Assembly: GCF_020171525.1 (NCBI RefSeq)
Contig: NZ_JAIVAI010000001.1
Coordinates: 620,001 to 684,000 of the forward strand
Length of the DNA stretch: 64,000 bases
From: Halobacillus yeomjeoni
GTDB lineage: Bacteria > Bacillota > Bacilli > Bacillales > Halobacillaceae
Direction of reading: 5' to 3'
The notes under the pieces: model-generated
What the model was told of the DNA's origin: nothing
The model's database searches: none
What the model saw: the letters and a program-made list of their open reading frames with translations, nothing else
Position numbers and translations under genes: made by a program
Part shown: positions 44,934 through 53,947 of the stretch, piece by piece
Position numbering within the stretch: position 1 is the stretch's first letter
How the letters are laid out: each line of letters opens with the position of its first letter

Positions 44934-45893
44934 ATGGATAATCAATATCAAATTGCTACGTTTGCGGGTGGGTGCTTCTGGTGTATGGTCGAACCCTTCG
45001 ATGAAAGGCCCGGAATAGAGTCTGTTATTTCCGGATATACGGGTGGAGTAACGGAGAATCCGACGTATATGGAGGTCATCACCGAAAATACAGGACATAA
45101 AGAAGCTGTCCAAATCACTTATGATCCTTCTATTTTTCCATATGAGCGTCTGGTGGAAATTTTTTGGCGGCAGATCGATCCGACAGACCCTGATGGTCAG
45201 TTTGCGGACCGGGGAGAATCTTATACTACAGCCATTTACTATCACAATGAAGAACAAAAACAAATAGCAGAAGAGAGTAAGAAACAATTAGAAGAATCAG
45301 GGATATTCAAAAATCCTATTGTGACTCCAATTCTCCCGGCAGAAACGTTCTATCCCGCAGAAGATAAACATCAAGATTACTATAAAAAGAACTCTTTCCA
45401 CTATAAATTGTATAAAAAGGGTTCCGGAAGAGCGAATTTCCTCAAAAATCAATGGGGAATGAAGAAAAACCGAGAAGAGCTGAAACAACGCTTGACGGAC
45501 TTGCAATATAAGGTCACCCAGGAAAACGGAACGGAAAAGCCTTTTGAAAATGAATTTTATGACCACGAAGAAGAAGGTATTTACGTGGATATTGTTTCCA
45601 AAGAACCGTTGTTCAGTTCTAAAGATAAATACGATGCGGGCTGTGGGTGGCCTTCGTTTACAAAGCCGATAGAAAAACAACATGTAAAAGAAGAAATGGA
45701 TAGGAGCCATGGGATGTTCCGTACAGAGGTTCGGAGTGAGGAAGCTGACTCTCATCTTGGACATGTGTTCGAAGATGGACCGAAATCCCAGGGAGGATTG
45801 CGTTACTGCATCAATTCAGCAGCATTGGAATTCATCCCGAAAGATAAAATGGAAGAACGGGGATACGGCTATTTAACCTATTTGTTCAGTTAA
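44934..45893 (+). CDS. msrAB: Methionine sulfoxide reductase MsrA-MsrB fusion
   Basis: 319 residues. MsrA (about 1-160) reduces the S-form: GGCFWC with catalytic C14 and C17, GYTGG, and [14 protein letters not shown]. MsrB (about 175-319) reduces the R-form: [22 protein letters not shown] and the catalytic Cys in [11 protein letters not shown]. The zinc-binding CxxC pairs of many MsrB are absent, as in most Firmicutes. ATG 44934, with GGGGG before it, replaces an upstream alternative. B. subtilis has these as separate neighbouring genes. Confidence 0.94.
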   Translation: MDNQYQIATFAGGCFWCMVEPFDERPGIESVISGYTGGVTENPTYMEVITENTGHKEAVQITYDPSIFPYERLVEIFWRQIDPTDPDGQFADRGESYTTAIYYHNEEQKQIAEESKKQLEESGIFKNPIVTPILPAETFYPAEDKHQDYYKKNSFHYKLYKKGSGRANFLKNQWGMKKNREELKQRLTDLQYKVTQENGTEKPFENEFYDHEEEGIYVDIVSKEPLFSSKDKYDAGCGWPSFTKPIEKQHVKEEMDRSHGMFRTEVRSEEADSHLGHVFEDGPKSQGGLRYCINSAALEFIPKDKMEERGYGYLTYLFS

Positions 45894-45898
45894 ACAAG

Positions 45899-45930
45899 AA
45901 AGCCAGGTGGATATAGACACCTGGCTTCAA
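45899..45930. terminator. Hairpin between msrAB and the GNAT gene
   Basis: AGCCAGGTG / CACCTGGCT with an eight-base loop between convergent genes; T-runs are weak on both sides. The following 150 bases (to 46086) show nothing else. Confidence 0.6.
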
Positions 45931-46086
45931 GTTTATATGATTTGTTGATCGGCTTACTTGATTCAATCATGAATAAAGTCGGCAGGAGGATGCGGCTGGA
46001 GCTTAGAACATAATGACAGCGCCTTTATTATAAATTCAGGGGTTATTTTCCACACCTGAACATTTATGGATGATCACCAATTTCAA

Positions 46087-46755
46087 TTATTCAATAAACG
46101 GATTTCTCCACTCCGTCAACAATCCATAATTACAAGATTCTTCATCTTCTATGTAATTTTTGATCGGTTCGATCGGAGACCGTCCTGATTTAAGCAGGAA
46201 AGATATGACTGGATCATGAATTTCGGAATTTATGACCAGGTTTACATACTCTTCTGGAGTCAACTCTTGGACGTACTTGTGGTAACGGGGCATGCGTGCT
46301 CCTCCGATTAACTTTTTCAAGCCCAATTGGACGACTGTTTCATACATGGCTTGCGTCAATTGCCTTCCCAACCCGATTGAACGATAGTCAGGGTCGACGC
46401 ACAAATCAATCACATACATGATATTCCCGTTAGGATCGTGGGTCTTCATTGTCCCATCGGCCGTCTTTTCTTCCCACGTATGAGATAGATTCTTTTCATC
46501 AAAGCTTGTCATCATCGTCGTCATGGACCCTGCTACCACCCCATCCACCTCTATACAGAGACAGCCTTCCGGGAATGTACGGATATGATTTTCCAACTGC
46601 TCTTTCGTCCACCATAGTTCTGAAGGGAAAGGGGGAGGAAAAGCTTTCTTTTGAATTTCGATCAGTCGTTCGAAATCTTTTTCTTCATAATTTCTAATAT
46701 GTAAATAGTTGAACAGGTCATTTTTTCGATCATAACCATAGGTCCACTTATCCAC
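46087..46755 (-). CDS. GNAT family N-acetyltransferase
   Basis: About 223 residues. Acetyl-CoA binding motif A is VIDLCVDPDYRSIGLGRQLTQAMYE with the R/Q-x-x-G-x-G/A core as RSIGLG. A long insertion before it (DEKNLSHTWEEKTADGTM) and an extended C-terminus set it apart from small GNATs. Substrate unknown. The start is uncertain: GTG 46755 lies 10 bases after AGGAG, TTG 46761 only 4 bases, and a longer TTG frame lacks a site. Monocistronic and convergent with msrAB. Confidence 0.82.
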   Translation of the reverse strand: MDKWTYGYDRKNDLFNYLHIRNYEEKDFERLIEIQKKAFPPPFPSELWWTKEQLENHIRTFPEGCLCIEVDGVVAGSMTTMMTSFDEKNLSHTWEEKTADGTMKTHDPNGNIMYVIDLCVDPDYRSIGLGRQLTQAMYETVVQLGLKKLIGGARMPRYHKYVQELTPEEYVNLVINSEIHDPVISFLLKSGRSPIEPIKNYIEDEESCNYGLLTEWRNPFIE

Positions 46756-46810
46756 CGGCAACGAGCTCCTTTCAAGATACGGATGATTTAATTTTAACAA
46801 GGGAGGAGGA

Positions 46811-47843
46811 ATGAGTCATCTATTTTACTAGAATAATTTATACATATAGTATAGCATTTGTTTTCGGACTGGTATTTAAAAGTATGAACCTCCCTTTGCC
46901 ATGGATTTTGGGGCCTGTGTTCGGGCTGCTGATGATGAAAATGCTCTTTCGTATAAAAACAACGTCTTTTGCTCCATTGAAAAATATAGGTTTCAGTTTA
47001 TTAGGAATAGGAATCGGGTTTATGTTTACATCCAAGACTTTTGAACATGTGGTTCCCTATATCCTTCCTTACACGGTACTTACAATGATCCTTATCCTCA
47101 TCAGTCTATATGCTGCTTATATCATTGCTGAGAAAACGGCGCTCGATAAGCCGACCAGTTTGATCGGAAGTGCACCTGGAGGGTTGTCCGTCATGATTGC
47201 TACGAGCGAATCATTGAATGGCAATACGGTACTGGTGACGATTTTCCATGCCATCAGGCTTCTGGCGGTTTTATCAATCATCCCTTATACGGTCATTCAT
47301 TTCTTTAATAAAACGGAAAATTTTCCTCTCAGATCTGTTTCTGAAAGCGGGGAGGGGCCGTGGTGGCCTCTGTTCATTTATGTGATTTTGTACATGATCG
47401 CGTTAATGTTACATAGAAGGATACCAGCTGCTATGGTTTTATTACCGATGATTGCTGTCGGTTGCCTGAGAACGGTATCTTTCCCTCTTTTTGAACTACC
47501 TGGGGTACTATTTATACTTGCTCAGTTGATCATCGGAGTTCATTTAGGGAATTCCATCAATATTTCTGATATAAAAAAAGCGGGAAAATACGCATGGATC
47601 TATTCAGGTTTATCGGTCATGATGATCATGATTTCTTTCTTATTTGGAGGATTGCTGCATATGTGGACAGGAATGGATGTGGCGACGGCTATTCTCAGTT
47701 TAGCTCCTGGAGGCCTGATTGAGATGGGGCTTACAGCTAAAGAAGCTGGAGCTGATGCGCCTTTAGTCAGTTCCTTGCAAATGGTCCGCTTGTTCCTTAT
47801 CGTATTGGTCCTGCCCGGTTTGTTTAAAAGGATCAATGAATAA
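46811..47843 (+). CDS. AbrB-family membrane protein, probably frameshifted near its start
   Basis: Membrane protein of the AbrB/YdjX-like duplication family (PF05145, often labelled ammonia monooxygenase), with about ten hydrophobic segments and the repeated GLSVMIATSESLN / PGGLIEMGLTAKEAG pattern. The first in-frame ATG (46884) has no good ribosome site, and the frame before it encodes an apparent membrane helix (AFVFGLVFK). A strong site GGGAGGAGG with ATG at 46811 opens a frame that stops after six codons at 46829-46831. Deleting one T from TTTT at 46823-46826 joins the two frames. I therefore give the joined span; only 46884-47843 is an uninterrupted frame. It could be a pseudogene, a sequencing error or a real late start. 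Confidence 0.7.
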
Positions 47844-47966
47844 TTACACCCGGGCTCAAAGCCGATCTTTTGACAATATCTCGAATTAAAGATAAAATTA
47901 CAACATGTAAAAAGTGTAGGATACTATAACAATATTATGTCTACTTATTTGAAGGAGGAAGGGTCA

Positions 47967-48575
47967 ATGGATATGAAACATGTGTTTAAAAAAGGAACGA
48001 ATGATAAAGTATTGCTTCTTCTTCATGGCACAGGCGGAACAGAACAAGATTTACTTCCCGTTGCCGAAATGATCGATCAGGAAGCTTCTATACTCTCTGT
48101 GAGGGGAAATGTTTCTGAAAACGGCATGCCGCGCTTTTTTAAACGGCTGCGCGAAGGTGTTTTTGACGAGGAAGATTTGATTCAACGTACAGAAGAGTTG
48201 AACAACTTCTTGAAAGAAGCTTCTGAAGAATATCAATTCAATCGTGATCGAGTCATTGCGGTCGGATATTCCAATGGGGCCAATATTGCAGGCAGTCTGC
48301 TTTTCCATTATAAGAGCAGCCTCAAAGGCGCCTTATTGTTTCACCCAATGGTCCCACGGAGAGGGATAGAGATTCCGTCACAGACAGATGTGCCGGTATT
48401 TATTGGTGCAGGAGAAAACGATCCTATTTGTGCACCGGAAGAAACAGTCGAATTGAAGGAAATACTTGAAGGTGCTGGTGCGGAAGTCACGACCCATTGG
48501 GAACGTATGGGGCACCGTTTGACTGAATCTGAAGTTATGAAAGGTGCAGGGTGGTACCAGGAACGATTTTCATAG
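47967..48575 (+). CDS. Alpha/beta hydrolase, carboxylesterase/phospholipase (MhqD-like)
   Basis: About 202 residues. Nucleophile elbow GYSNGAN, oxyanion-loop LHGTGGTEQDL, Asp in GENDPICAPE and final His in WERMGHRLTE complete the Ser-Asp-His triad. B. subtilis MhqD is a thiol-stress-induced relative, though substrate is not readable here. ATG 47967 is nine bases after AAGGAGG. An own promoter is not clear; it may be read from upstream. Confidence 0.85.
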   Translation: MDMKHVFKKGTNDKVLLLLHGTGGTEQDLLPVAEMIDQEASILSVRGNVSENGMPRFFKRLREGVFDEEDLIQRTEELNNFLKEASEEYQFNRDRVIAVGYSNGANIAGSLLFHYKSSLKGALLFHPMVPRRGIEIPSQTDVPVFIGAGENDPICAPEETVELKEILEGAGAEVTTHWERMGHRLTESEVMKGAGWYQERFS

Positions 48576-48590
48576 GTTTACTCTGTAGGA

Positions 48591-48619
48591 TTGAGTCCTG
48601 GCCGTGTTCATTGTATGAT
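48591..48619 (+). promoter_or_regulatory. Promoter of the DUF6501 gene, with flanking inverted repeat
   Basis: TTGAGT (48591-48596), a 17-base spacer and TATGAT (48614-48619). GTGTTC (48604) and GAACAC (48622) form an inverted repeat that spans the -10 box. Confidence 0.6.
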
Positions 48620-48648
48620 AGGAACACGAAGGAACAAGGAGGCAAACT

Positions 48649-48852
48649 ATGATTCACAAAACTTGGGAAGACAATCCGACAATTAAAAAAATCGAGTGCG
48701 TCCATAATGATGCCAAAAAATTCGTTGTAAACAACGTTTTGACACCGGGTAAAGTATACGAAGTGAAAAATGAGAGTGAAGAATTTTACTTTGTCATCGA
48801 CAACTCTGGCCGCATGGGCGGATTTTACAAAGAATACTTCAAAGAACTATAA
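48649..48852 (+). CDS. DUF6501 family small protein
   Basis: 67 residues, conserved in Bacillaceae, recognised by the DUF6501-like stretch KIECVHNDAKKFVVNNVLTPGKVYEVKNE and the ending GRMGGFYKEYFKEL. Beta-rich, soluble, function unknown. The ATG follows AAGGAGG. It is monocistronic between its own promoter and terminator. Confidence 0.8.
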   Translation: MIHKTWEDNPTIKKIECVHNDAKKFVVNNVLTPGKVYEVKNESEEFYFVIDNSGRMGGFYKEYFKEL

Positions 48853-48854
48853 GG

Positions 48855-48890
48855 AAAAACCGGGGGTGACGATTCACTCCCGGTTTTTTC
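48855..48890 (+). terminator. Intrinsic terminator at 48.9 kb
   Basis: AAAACCGGG-GTG / CAC-TCCCGGTTTT with a five-base loop and T-run. Confidence 0.88.
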
Positions 48891-49077
48891 GTTTTCTGTG
48901 AAGATTTGTGAAAGATCTTTCTACTGGGAACGCACCAGCCTCATTAAATGAAATTTTTATATCGTGTTCCAACTATAAAATACCTTCTATTTTTTACTGA
49001 TCATTATTACCCATGTTTATAGTTCGGAGGCATTAGGGTAGAAATGATATAGAAGAAAAGTAGAAGGAGCCGAGGAT

Positions 49078-50676
49078 ATGATTATCGATAATGTGAAACT
49101 ATACACCCCATATGGAATCTATAATGAAGATAAAAAATACGCCGTGGAACTGGATGGAGAAAAGATTGCCGCCATTCATGAAAGCCCATATGATGGAAAT
49201 GATGAGGAAGTCATGGATGGTGAGGGCCAGGTTATCACCCCGTCGTTCAATGACAGTCATATGCACCTGCTCCGTTACGGCCTCTTGAAAAAAGAGCTCG
49301 ATTTGACCCAGGTGACGAGCTGGAAAGAAATGAAGGAAGAAGTGGAGAAGCATTATGATTCTATGCAGGAAGGAGATTGGATCTTCGGTAAAGGGTTTGA
49401 TGACTCCAAATTTGAAGATATCGATCATCTCCTGACGGCTGATGATTTAAGCGAAATTCAAGTGGACGCTTATATTTATTTCATGCATGAAGATGGTCAC
49501 GAGTGTGTCATAAGTAGAAAAGCTTTGGAGTTACTTGAGAAAGAAGAAGACTTTAAAAAAGAACCGGATGAGTTCAAGGAAAAAGATGAACATGGGAATT
49601 GGAACGGGCGATTCAAAGACACGGCAGTTCATTACATCAAACATCACTTTTGGGGCCGTTCCGTGGACGATGCCAAGCTTGCACTTGAAACAGGCATCCC
49701 TCATTTGAGTCAGTATGGAATTACTTCCGTTCACACCGATGATATCAATTTCATCGGCACCTATGAAAAGTTGTGGCAGGCGTACACAGAGCTCGAACAG
49801 GAAGGAAAGCTTCCTCTTGATGTACACCTTCACCATTATATTTTTAATATCAATGACTTGGAAGAGTACCTTGAGAATAACAAAAAGCGTACGGGGGACG
49901 GGACCGACCAAGTAAAAGTAGGTGCCGTAAAGATTTTCCTTGATGGGACTCAGCGACTGTTCACTTCCGCTATGAGAAACCCGTATCCAGTCGAACCCTC
50001 GACTCATGGTACGTTGATTTATACACAGGAACAAGTGAATGAAATGGTCCGGGTCGCTTCTGAAAATGGCATGCAGGTTGCTATGCACGCTATCGGGGAC
50101 CGGGCTGTAGAACAAGCCGTTGAGGCGCTTGAGCAGGAGCAGGCGCAGACCAAATCAATGAGGCACCGGATCATCCACGCTCAAACCTTAGGTCCTGATT
50201 TGATCGACCGTATGCAGAAAATCAAACCTTATATTGAAACTCAGCCCTCTTTTTTACTGGGTGAATGGGATAAGAAGGAAAACTGGACACCGAAAGAACT
50301 CGTTCCTTATTGTGATGCTTTTAACAGTCTGGTGGGGGCTCATATTCCGATTACTCTGAGTTCAGATCTACCCATCGGAGCCTTGAATCCATTCGTTAGT
50401 ATATTTACAGCAGTCAACCGTACCGATTTAGAAGGAAATCCAGAAGGCGGCTGGATGCCTCAGGAAAAAATCACTGTGGACCAGGCTTTTCATGGATTCA
50501 CCGAAAGCCCTGCAGAACTTGAATATAGAGAAGGTGAAAAGGGCAGACTAGAAGTCGGTCATCAAGCGGATTTTGTACTACTTGCACAACACCCGAAGGA
50601 AGTGGAACCCGGCGACTTGGATAAGATCGAAGTCACTGAGACATGGTTCCGCGGAAAGCGAGTGTACAAAAAGTGA
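49078..50676 (+). CDS. Amidohydrolase family 3 protein (YtcJ-like)
   Basis: 532-residue metal-dependent amidohydrolase. Metal His in FNDSHMHLLRYGL, Lys in VGAVKIFLDGTQRLF, His in VAMHAIGDRAVEQAV and RHRIIHAQTL, Asp in LSSDLPIGALNPF. N- and C-terminal strands form the composite beta-sandwich that caps the barrel. Substrate unknown; relatives act on N-substituted formamides or similar. A GTTTAT-N15-GGGTAG sequence upstream (49016-49042) loosely resembles a sigma-B promoter, not proven. Confidence 0.88.
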   Translation: MIIDNVKLYTPYGIYNEDKKYAVELDGEKIAAIHESPYDGNDEEVMDGEGQVITPSFNDSHMHLLRYGLLKKELDLTQVTSWKEMKEEVEKHYDSMQEGDWIFGKGFDDSKFEDIDHLLTADDLSEIQVDAYIYFMHEDGHECVISRKALELLEKEEDFKKEPDEFKEKDEHGNWNGRFKDTAVHYIKHHFWGRSVDDAKLALETGIPHLSQYGITSVHTDDINFIGTYEKLWQAYTELEQEGKLPLDVHLHHYIFNINDLEEYLENNKKRTGDGTDQVKVGAVKIFLDGTQRLFTSAMRNPYPVEPSTHGTLIYTQEQVNEMVRVASENGMQVAMHAIGDRAVEQAVEALEQEQAQTKSMRHRIIHAQTLGPDLIDRMQKIKPYIETQPSFLLGEWDKKENWTPKELVPYCDAFNSLVGAHIPITLSSDLPIGALNPFVSIFTAVNRTDLEGNPEGGWMPQEKITVDQAFHGFTESPAELEYREGEKGRLEVGHQADFVLLAQHPKEVEPGDLDKIEVTETWFRGKRVYKK

Positions 50677-50758
50677 CAATATTCTGTTACTTTCCTTGTC
50701 TTTCCCTTCTCTATGGGAGATAATGAAGGTAACATGCAGAAAAGAGGAGGATGGCTGA

Positions 50759-51307
50759 ATGGACAAACTAATTTTAGTTCGCCACAGTGAAACTGAGGGA
50801 CAACATGAAGACTCTCCATTGACGAAAACAGGGGTCAGACAGGCCCAAGCCCTGGCTACTTTTTTGGAGCAGACCGGATATGACTTCGATCGAATCATAT
50901 CCAGTCCCTTTCTGCGCGCGATCGAAACAATCAAGCCCTTCGCTATGAAGAAAGGGTTGTCCATCGAAAAAGACGAGCGGCTAGAAGAGCGTATCCTCAG
51001 CCATGAGCCTCTGGACGATTGGGAAGAAGTGCTTCATGATACGTTTCAGGATCCTGAGTTGAAGTTGACAGGTGGAGAATCTTCCCAGGAAGCGAAAGAC
51101 CGAATTCAATCATTGGTGAAGGAACTTGAGGATCATGAAGAGGGCAATGTCCTTCTAGTCACACATGGAAATCTTCTTGCTCTTCTTTTACAAACGTACA
51201 ATAGAGAAATTGGCTTTCAGGATTGGAAAAGGCTCACAAGACCCGATGTGTTCTTAGTGCAGAAGCAGGGTGGAGAATATACAGTCGAACGGATATGGGA
51301 CCGATAA
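50759..51307 (+). CDS. Histidine phosphatase family protein
   Basis: 182 residues, phosphoglycerate mutase-like fold. Catalytic His9 in LVRHSETEG (RHS replaces the common RHG), the second Arg in ISSPFLRAIET, and the final His in VTHGNLLALLL. The substrate is not readable. GAGGAGG lies nine bases before the ATG. It follows the amidohydrolase in the same direction. Confidence 0.86.
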   Translation: MDKLILVRHSETEGQHEDSPLTKTGVRQAQALATFLEQTGYDFDRIISSPFLRAIETIKPFAMKKGLSIEKDERLEERILSHEPLDDWEEVLHDTFQDPELKLTGGESSQEAKDRIQSLVKELEDHEEGNVLLVTHGNLLALLLQTYNREIGFQDWKRLTRPDVFLVQKQGGEYTVERIWDR

Positions 51308-51358
51308 GGCACCCCATACTCAAGGTGAATTGAATCGCCATCGAATTTGTTAGAAGAA

Positions 51359-51387
51359 TTGCGATTTTTGTCAAAAGTCGTTATGAT
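51359..51387 (+). promoter_or_regulatory. Promoter for ferredoxin
   Basis: TTGCGA (51359-51364), 17-base spacer, TATGAT (51382-51387), with a leader of about 75 bases. Confidence 0.55.
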
Positions 51388-51467
51388 AAAGGTTGTGTTT
51401 ATTTAAGCCATTTAAGGTGAAAATAGAATATTAAGCACATTTAATTTCAAAAAAGGAGGAGATATCA

Positions 51468-51707
51468 ATGGCATTTGTAATAACATCCCCATGTAAAGAT
51501 GAAAAAGCGGCAGAGTGCATGGATGTATGCCCTGTAGACTGTATTGAAGAAGGAAAAGATATGTTCTATATCGATCCGGCCATTTGTATCGACTGTGGTG
51601 CATGTGAAGCCGTATGTCCGGTAGAGGCCATATATATCGAAGATGAAGTACCAGAGGAAGAAAAAGAATACATCGAAATCAACAAAAAGTTCTTTGAGGA
51701 ACAATAA
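51468..51707 (+). CDS. fdx: Ferredoxin, 4Fe-4S dicluster type
   Basis: 79-residue low-potential electron carrier. Cluster residues include CKDEKAAECMDVCPVDC (spacing C-X7-C-X3-C-P, like 7Fe ferredoxins, with a three-iron first site possible) and CIDCGACEAVCPVEAI (complete 4Fe-4S site). The acidic C-terminal tail is usual. The ATG follows AAAAGGAGGAG. It differs from the 82-residue fer of B. subtilis, which has a single cluster. Confidence 0.93.
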   Translation: MAFVITSPCKDEKAAECMDVCPVDCIEEGKDMFYIDPAICIDCGACEAVCPVEAIYIEDEVPEEEKEYIEINKKFFEEQ

Positions 51708-51718
51708 CAAACATAACG

Positions 51719-51752
51719 AGAACCGTCTCCTGTCTGCAGGAGGCGGTTTTTC
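51719..51752 (+). terminator. Intrinsic terminator after ferredoxin
   Basis: AACCGTCTCCT / AGGAGGCGGTT with a six-base loop and T-run. Confidence 0.88.
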
Positions 51753-51831
51753 TATACCTTCCTCTGATGCATAGAACCCTTAAAAAAAGGGTACATACTT
51801 AGTGTAGTACGGGCAAAGGAGGAATGGAGAA

Positions 51832-52581
51832 ATGAACGAATTAACAAAAAAAGCAGCGATCATTACAGGTGCCAGCAGCGGAATCGGTAAAGCGATCGCC
51901 CATCACTTAGCTGAACAGGGAGCGGATGTCGTATTGGCAGCCCGCCGTTCTGAACGATTGAAAGAACTTGCTGAAGAAATACAACAAACATATGAAGTGA
52001 AAGCTAAAGTGGTTGAAACGGATGTGACGAATAAAGAAGACATGGAAAGGCTTGTCCAAGTCACCAAGGACGAATTCGGACGGGTGGATATTTTCGTAAA
52101 CAATGCGGGAGTCATGCTGTTGTCGTTTATGAAGAATGACCATGTAGATGAATGGGATCAGATGGTTGATGTCAATATCAAAGGAGTACTCTATGGCATA
52201 CACGCGTCTCTCCCTACGATGATTGAGCAGGGAGCAGGCCACATCATCAATGTCTCCTCGGTCGCCGGCCACGAAGTCTTCCCTTCCAGTACCGTATACA
52301 GCGCTACGAAGCACGCTGTCCGTGCCCTCTCTATGGGATTGGAAAAAGAGCTGTCCCGTTCAGGTGTGAGAGTCACGAACGTTTCCCCTGGAGCTGTTGA
52401 TACTGAACTGACGGATCATATTACAGATGGTGATGTGATAGACATGTTCAAAAATCGAAGTATGGAACCACTTGTAGCGGATGACATCGCCCGTGCCGTC
52501 GCCTATGCGGTGACCCAACCTGAATCAGTCAATGTCAATGAATTGATTGTCAGACCGATGCATAAACAAGACTCGGAATAA
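51832..52581 (+). CDS. Short-chain dehydrogenase/reductase, YdfG-like
   Basis: 249-residue classical SDR: TGASSGIGKAIA (cofactor), NNAGVM, catalytic Ser in VSSVAGHE and YSATKHAV. The end lacks the long tail of steroid-like SDRs; the VSPGAVDTEL loop and MEPLVADDIARAV resemble YdfG-type 3-hydroxy acid dehydrogenases, but the substrate is not readable. Distinct from the SDR at 27160. ATG with AAGGAGG. Confidence 0.88.
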   Translation: MNELTKKAAIITGASSGIGKAIAHHLAEQGADVVLAARRSERLKELAEEIQQTYEVKAKVVETDVTNKEDMERLVQVTKDEFGRVDIFVNNAGVMLLSFMKNDHVDEWDQMVDVNIKGVLYGIHASLPTMIEQGAGHIINVSSVAGHEVFPSSTVYSATKHAVRALSMGLEKELSRSGVRVTNVSPGAVDTELTDHITDGDVIDMFKNRSMEPLVADDIARAVAYAVTQPESVNVNELIVRPMHKQDSE

Positions 52582-52587
52582 GAGAAG

Positions 52588-52611
52588 GCCGCAGGGAATT
52601 TTTCCTGCGGC
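52588..52611. terminator. Hairpin between SDR and acylphosphatase genes
   Basis: GCCGCAGG / CCTGCGGC with an eight-base loop, between convergent genes. The T-runs are weak on both sides. Confidence 0.6.
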
Positions 52612-52617
52612 TCCTGT

Positions 52618-52893
52618 TCATTCAACGATCTTGAATTTCTTATATCCTTTTTCGGTTTCAGATTCTGTAATATCGATCGCACTTACTTTTGCAAATGGTG
52701 ATGGACCTTGATTAAGCTGATCGATGAAATGGGAAAGATGATCCGGTTCCCCCTCAGCATCAATTTCTACGGTGCCATCCGATTTATTTTTCACCCATCC
52801 TTGAATATTCAATTGGTCAGCGATTTGTTTCGCTGTAGCGCGAAAGCCTACACCCTGAACCCTTCCGTGTACAATCATATGTTTCCTAGCCAT
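52618..52893 (-). CDS. acyP: Acylphosphatase
   Basis: 91-residue enzyme hydrolysing acyl phosphates. Catalytic Arg18 in HGRVQGVGFR and Asn36 in GWVKNKSDGTV are in the usual positions. The tail KGYKKFKIVE is the family end. The ATG has AGGAGGTGC upstream on the minus strand. Monocistronic, divergent from the peptidase operon. Confidence 0.94.
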   Translation of the reverse strand: MARKHMIVHGRVQGVGFRATAKQIADQLNIQGWVKNKSDGTVEIDAEGEPDHLSHFIDQLNQGPSPFAKVSAIDITESETEKGYKKFKIVE

Positions 52894-52970
52894 ATAAGCA
52901 CCTCCTACATAATGATATAGACATACTTCCCCTGATAACGGGGTTCAAAAACAAAAAAGGAGTGGAATAC

Positions 52971-53942
52971 GTGAAAACAATTTCCATCAACGATTTGTCT
53001 GAATTCAAAATCGGCCACACGACGAATGTTCAGGCAGGAACGGGTTGTACGGTATTATTGAGTGAAGAAGGAGCGGTTGCTGGTGTTGATGTCCGGGGAG
53101 GTTCCCCGGGGACGAAAGAAACCGATTTGTTAAAATCGGAAAATCTAGTGAATCAAGTGCATGGCATTTTTTTATCCGGGGGTAGTGCGTTCGGGCTGGA
53201 TGTCGGAGGCGGCGTCCTGAAGTTTCTGGAGGAAAAAAACATCGGTTTTGATGTTTCTGTCGCCAAGGTTCCCATTGTACCGGGAGCCATCCTTTTTGAT
53301 TTGATGGTCGGGGAACCGAAAACGCGGCCGGACGCTCAATATGGTTATGATGCTTGTATTCATGCGTTAGGCTCTTCTGTGTTCAACTCAGGAAGTGTCG
53401 GAGCGGGGACAGGGGCAACGATCGGTAAAGTGCTGGGGTCTGATCACGTTATGAAAGGCGGAATAGGATCGTATGCCATTCAAATTGGGGATTTAAAAGT
53501 TGGCGCAGTAGTAGCCGTCAATTGTTTCGGAGATGTGATAGATCCTTCTACAGGGACAGTGATTGCAGGCGTTCAAGCGGATGGAAAACTTTTATTTACC
53601 GAAAAGCAGCTTCTTCACCAGACTCACGATGCACAGACGAACCGTTTCAATGGAAATACGACGATTGGATGCATCATAACAAATGCTTCGATGACTAAAG
53701 CAGAGGCGAATAAAATTGCCTCTTGTGCCCATGACGGATTGGCACGGACGATGAGGCCCTCTCATGCTTTTGTCGATGGTGACACGCTTTTTGTAATGTC
53801 TTCCGATCGAGTGAAAGTGGATTTGAACGGGCTTGCCTCCATCGCTGCGAATGTGGTGGAACAGGCAGTTTTGGATGCTGTCAAATCGGCGGATTCATTA
53901 TTCGGTATCAAAGCCTATAAAGACATGGAAGGAAAGGAGTGA
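52971..53942 (+). CDS. P1 family peptidase (DmpA/NylC-like Ntn hydrolase)
   Basis: 323 residues of the S58/P1 family, in which a proenzyme self-cleaves to expose a Ser or Thr nucleophile. The likely site is N229/T230 in RFNGNTTIGCI, matching the N/T cleavage of NylC, so a Thr nucleophile is predicted. Family segments include IGHTTNVQAGTGCTV, GGSAFGLDVGGGVLKF and NSGSVGAGTGATIGKV. Members cleave D-aminopeptides, beta-peptides or nylon oligomers; substrate here unknown. GTG 52971 is eight bases after AAAGGAG. The next gene starts within its last codons. Confidence 0.85.
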   Translation: MKTISINDLSEFKIGHTTNVQAGTGCTVLLSEEGAVAGVDVRGGSPGTKETDLLKSENLVNQVHGIFLSGGSAFGLDVGGGVLKFLEEKNIGFDVSVAKVPIVPGAILFDLMVGEPKTRPDAQYGYDACIHALGSSVFNSGSVGAGTGATIGKVLGSDHVMKGGIGSYAIQIGDLKVGAVVAVNCFGDVIDPSTGTVIAGVQADGKLLFTEKQLLHQTHDAQTNRFNGNTTIGCIITNASMTKAEANKIASCAHDGLARTMRPSHAFVDGDTLFVMSSDRVKVDLNGLASIAANVVEQAVLDAVKSADSLFGIKAYKDMEGKE

Positions 53943-53947
53943 TTCCG

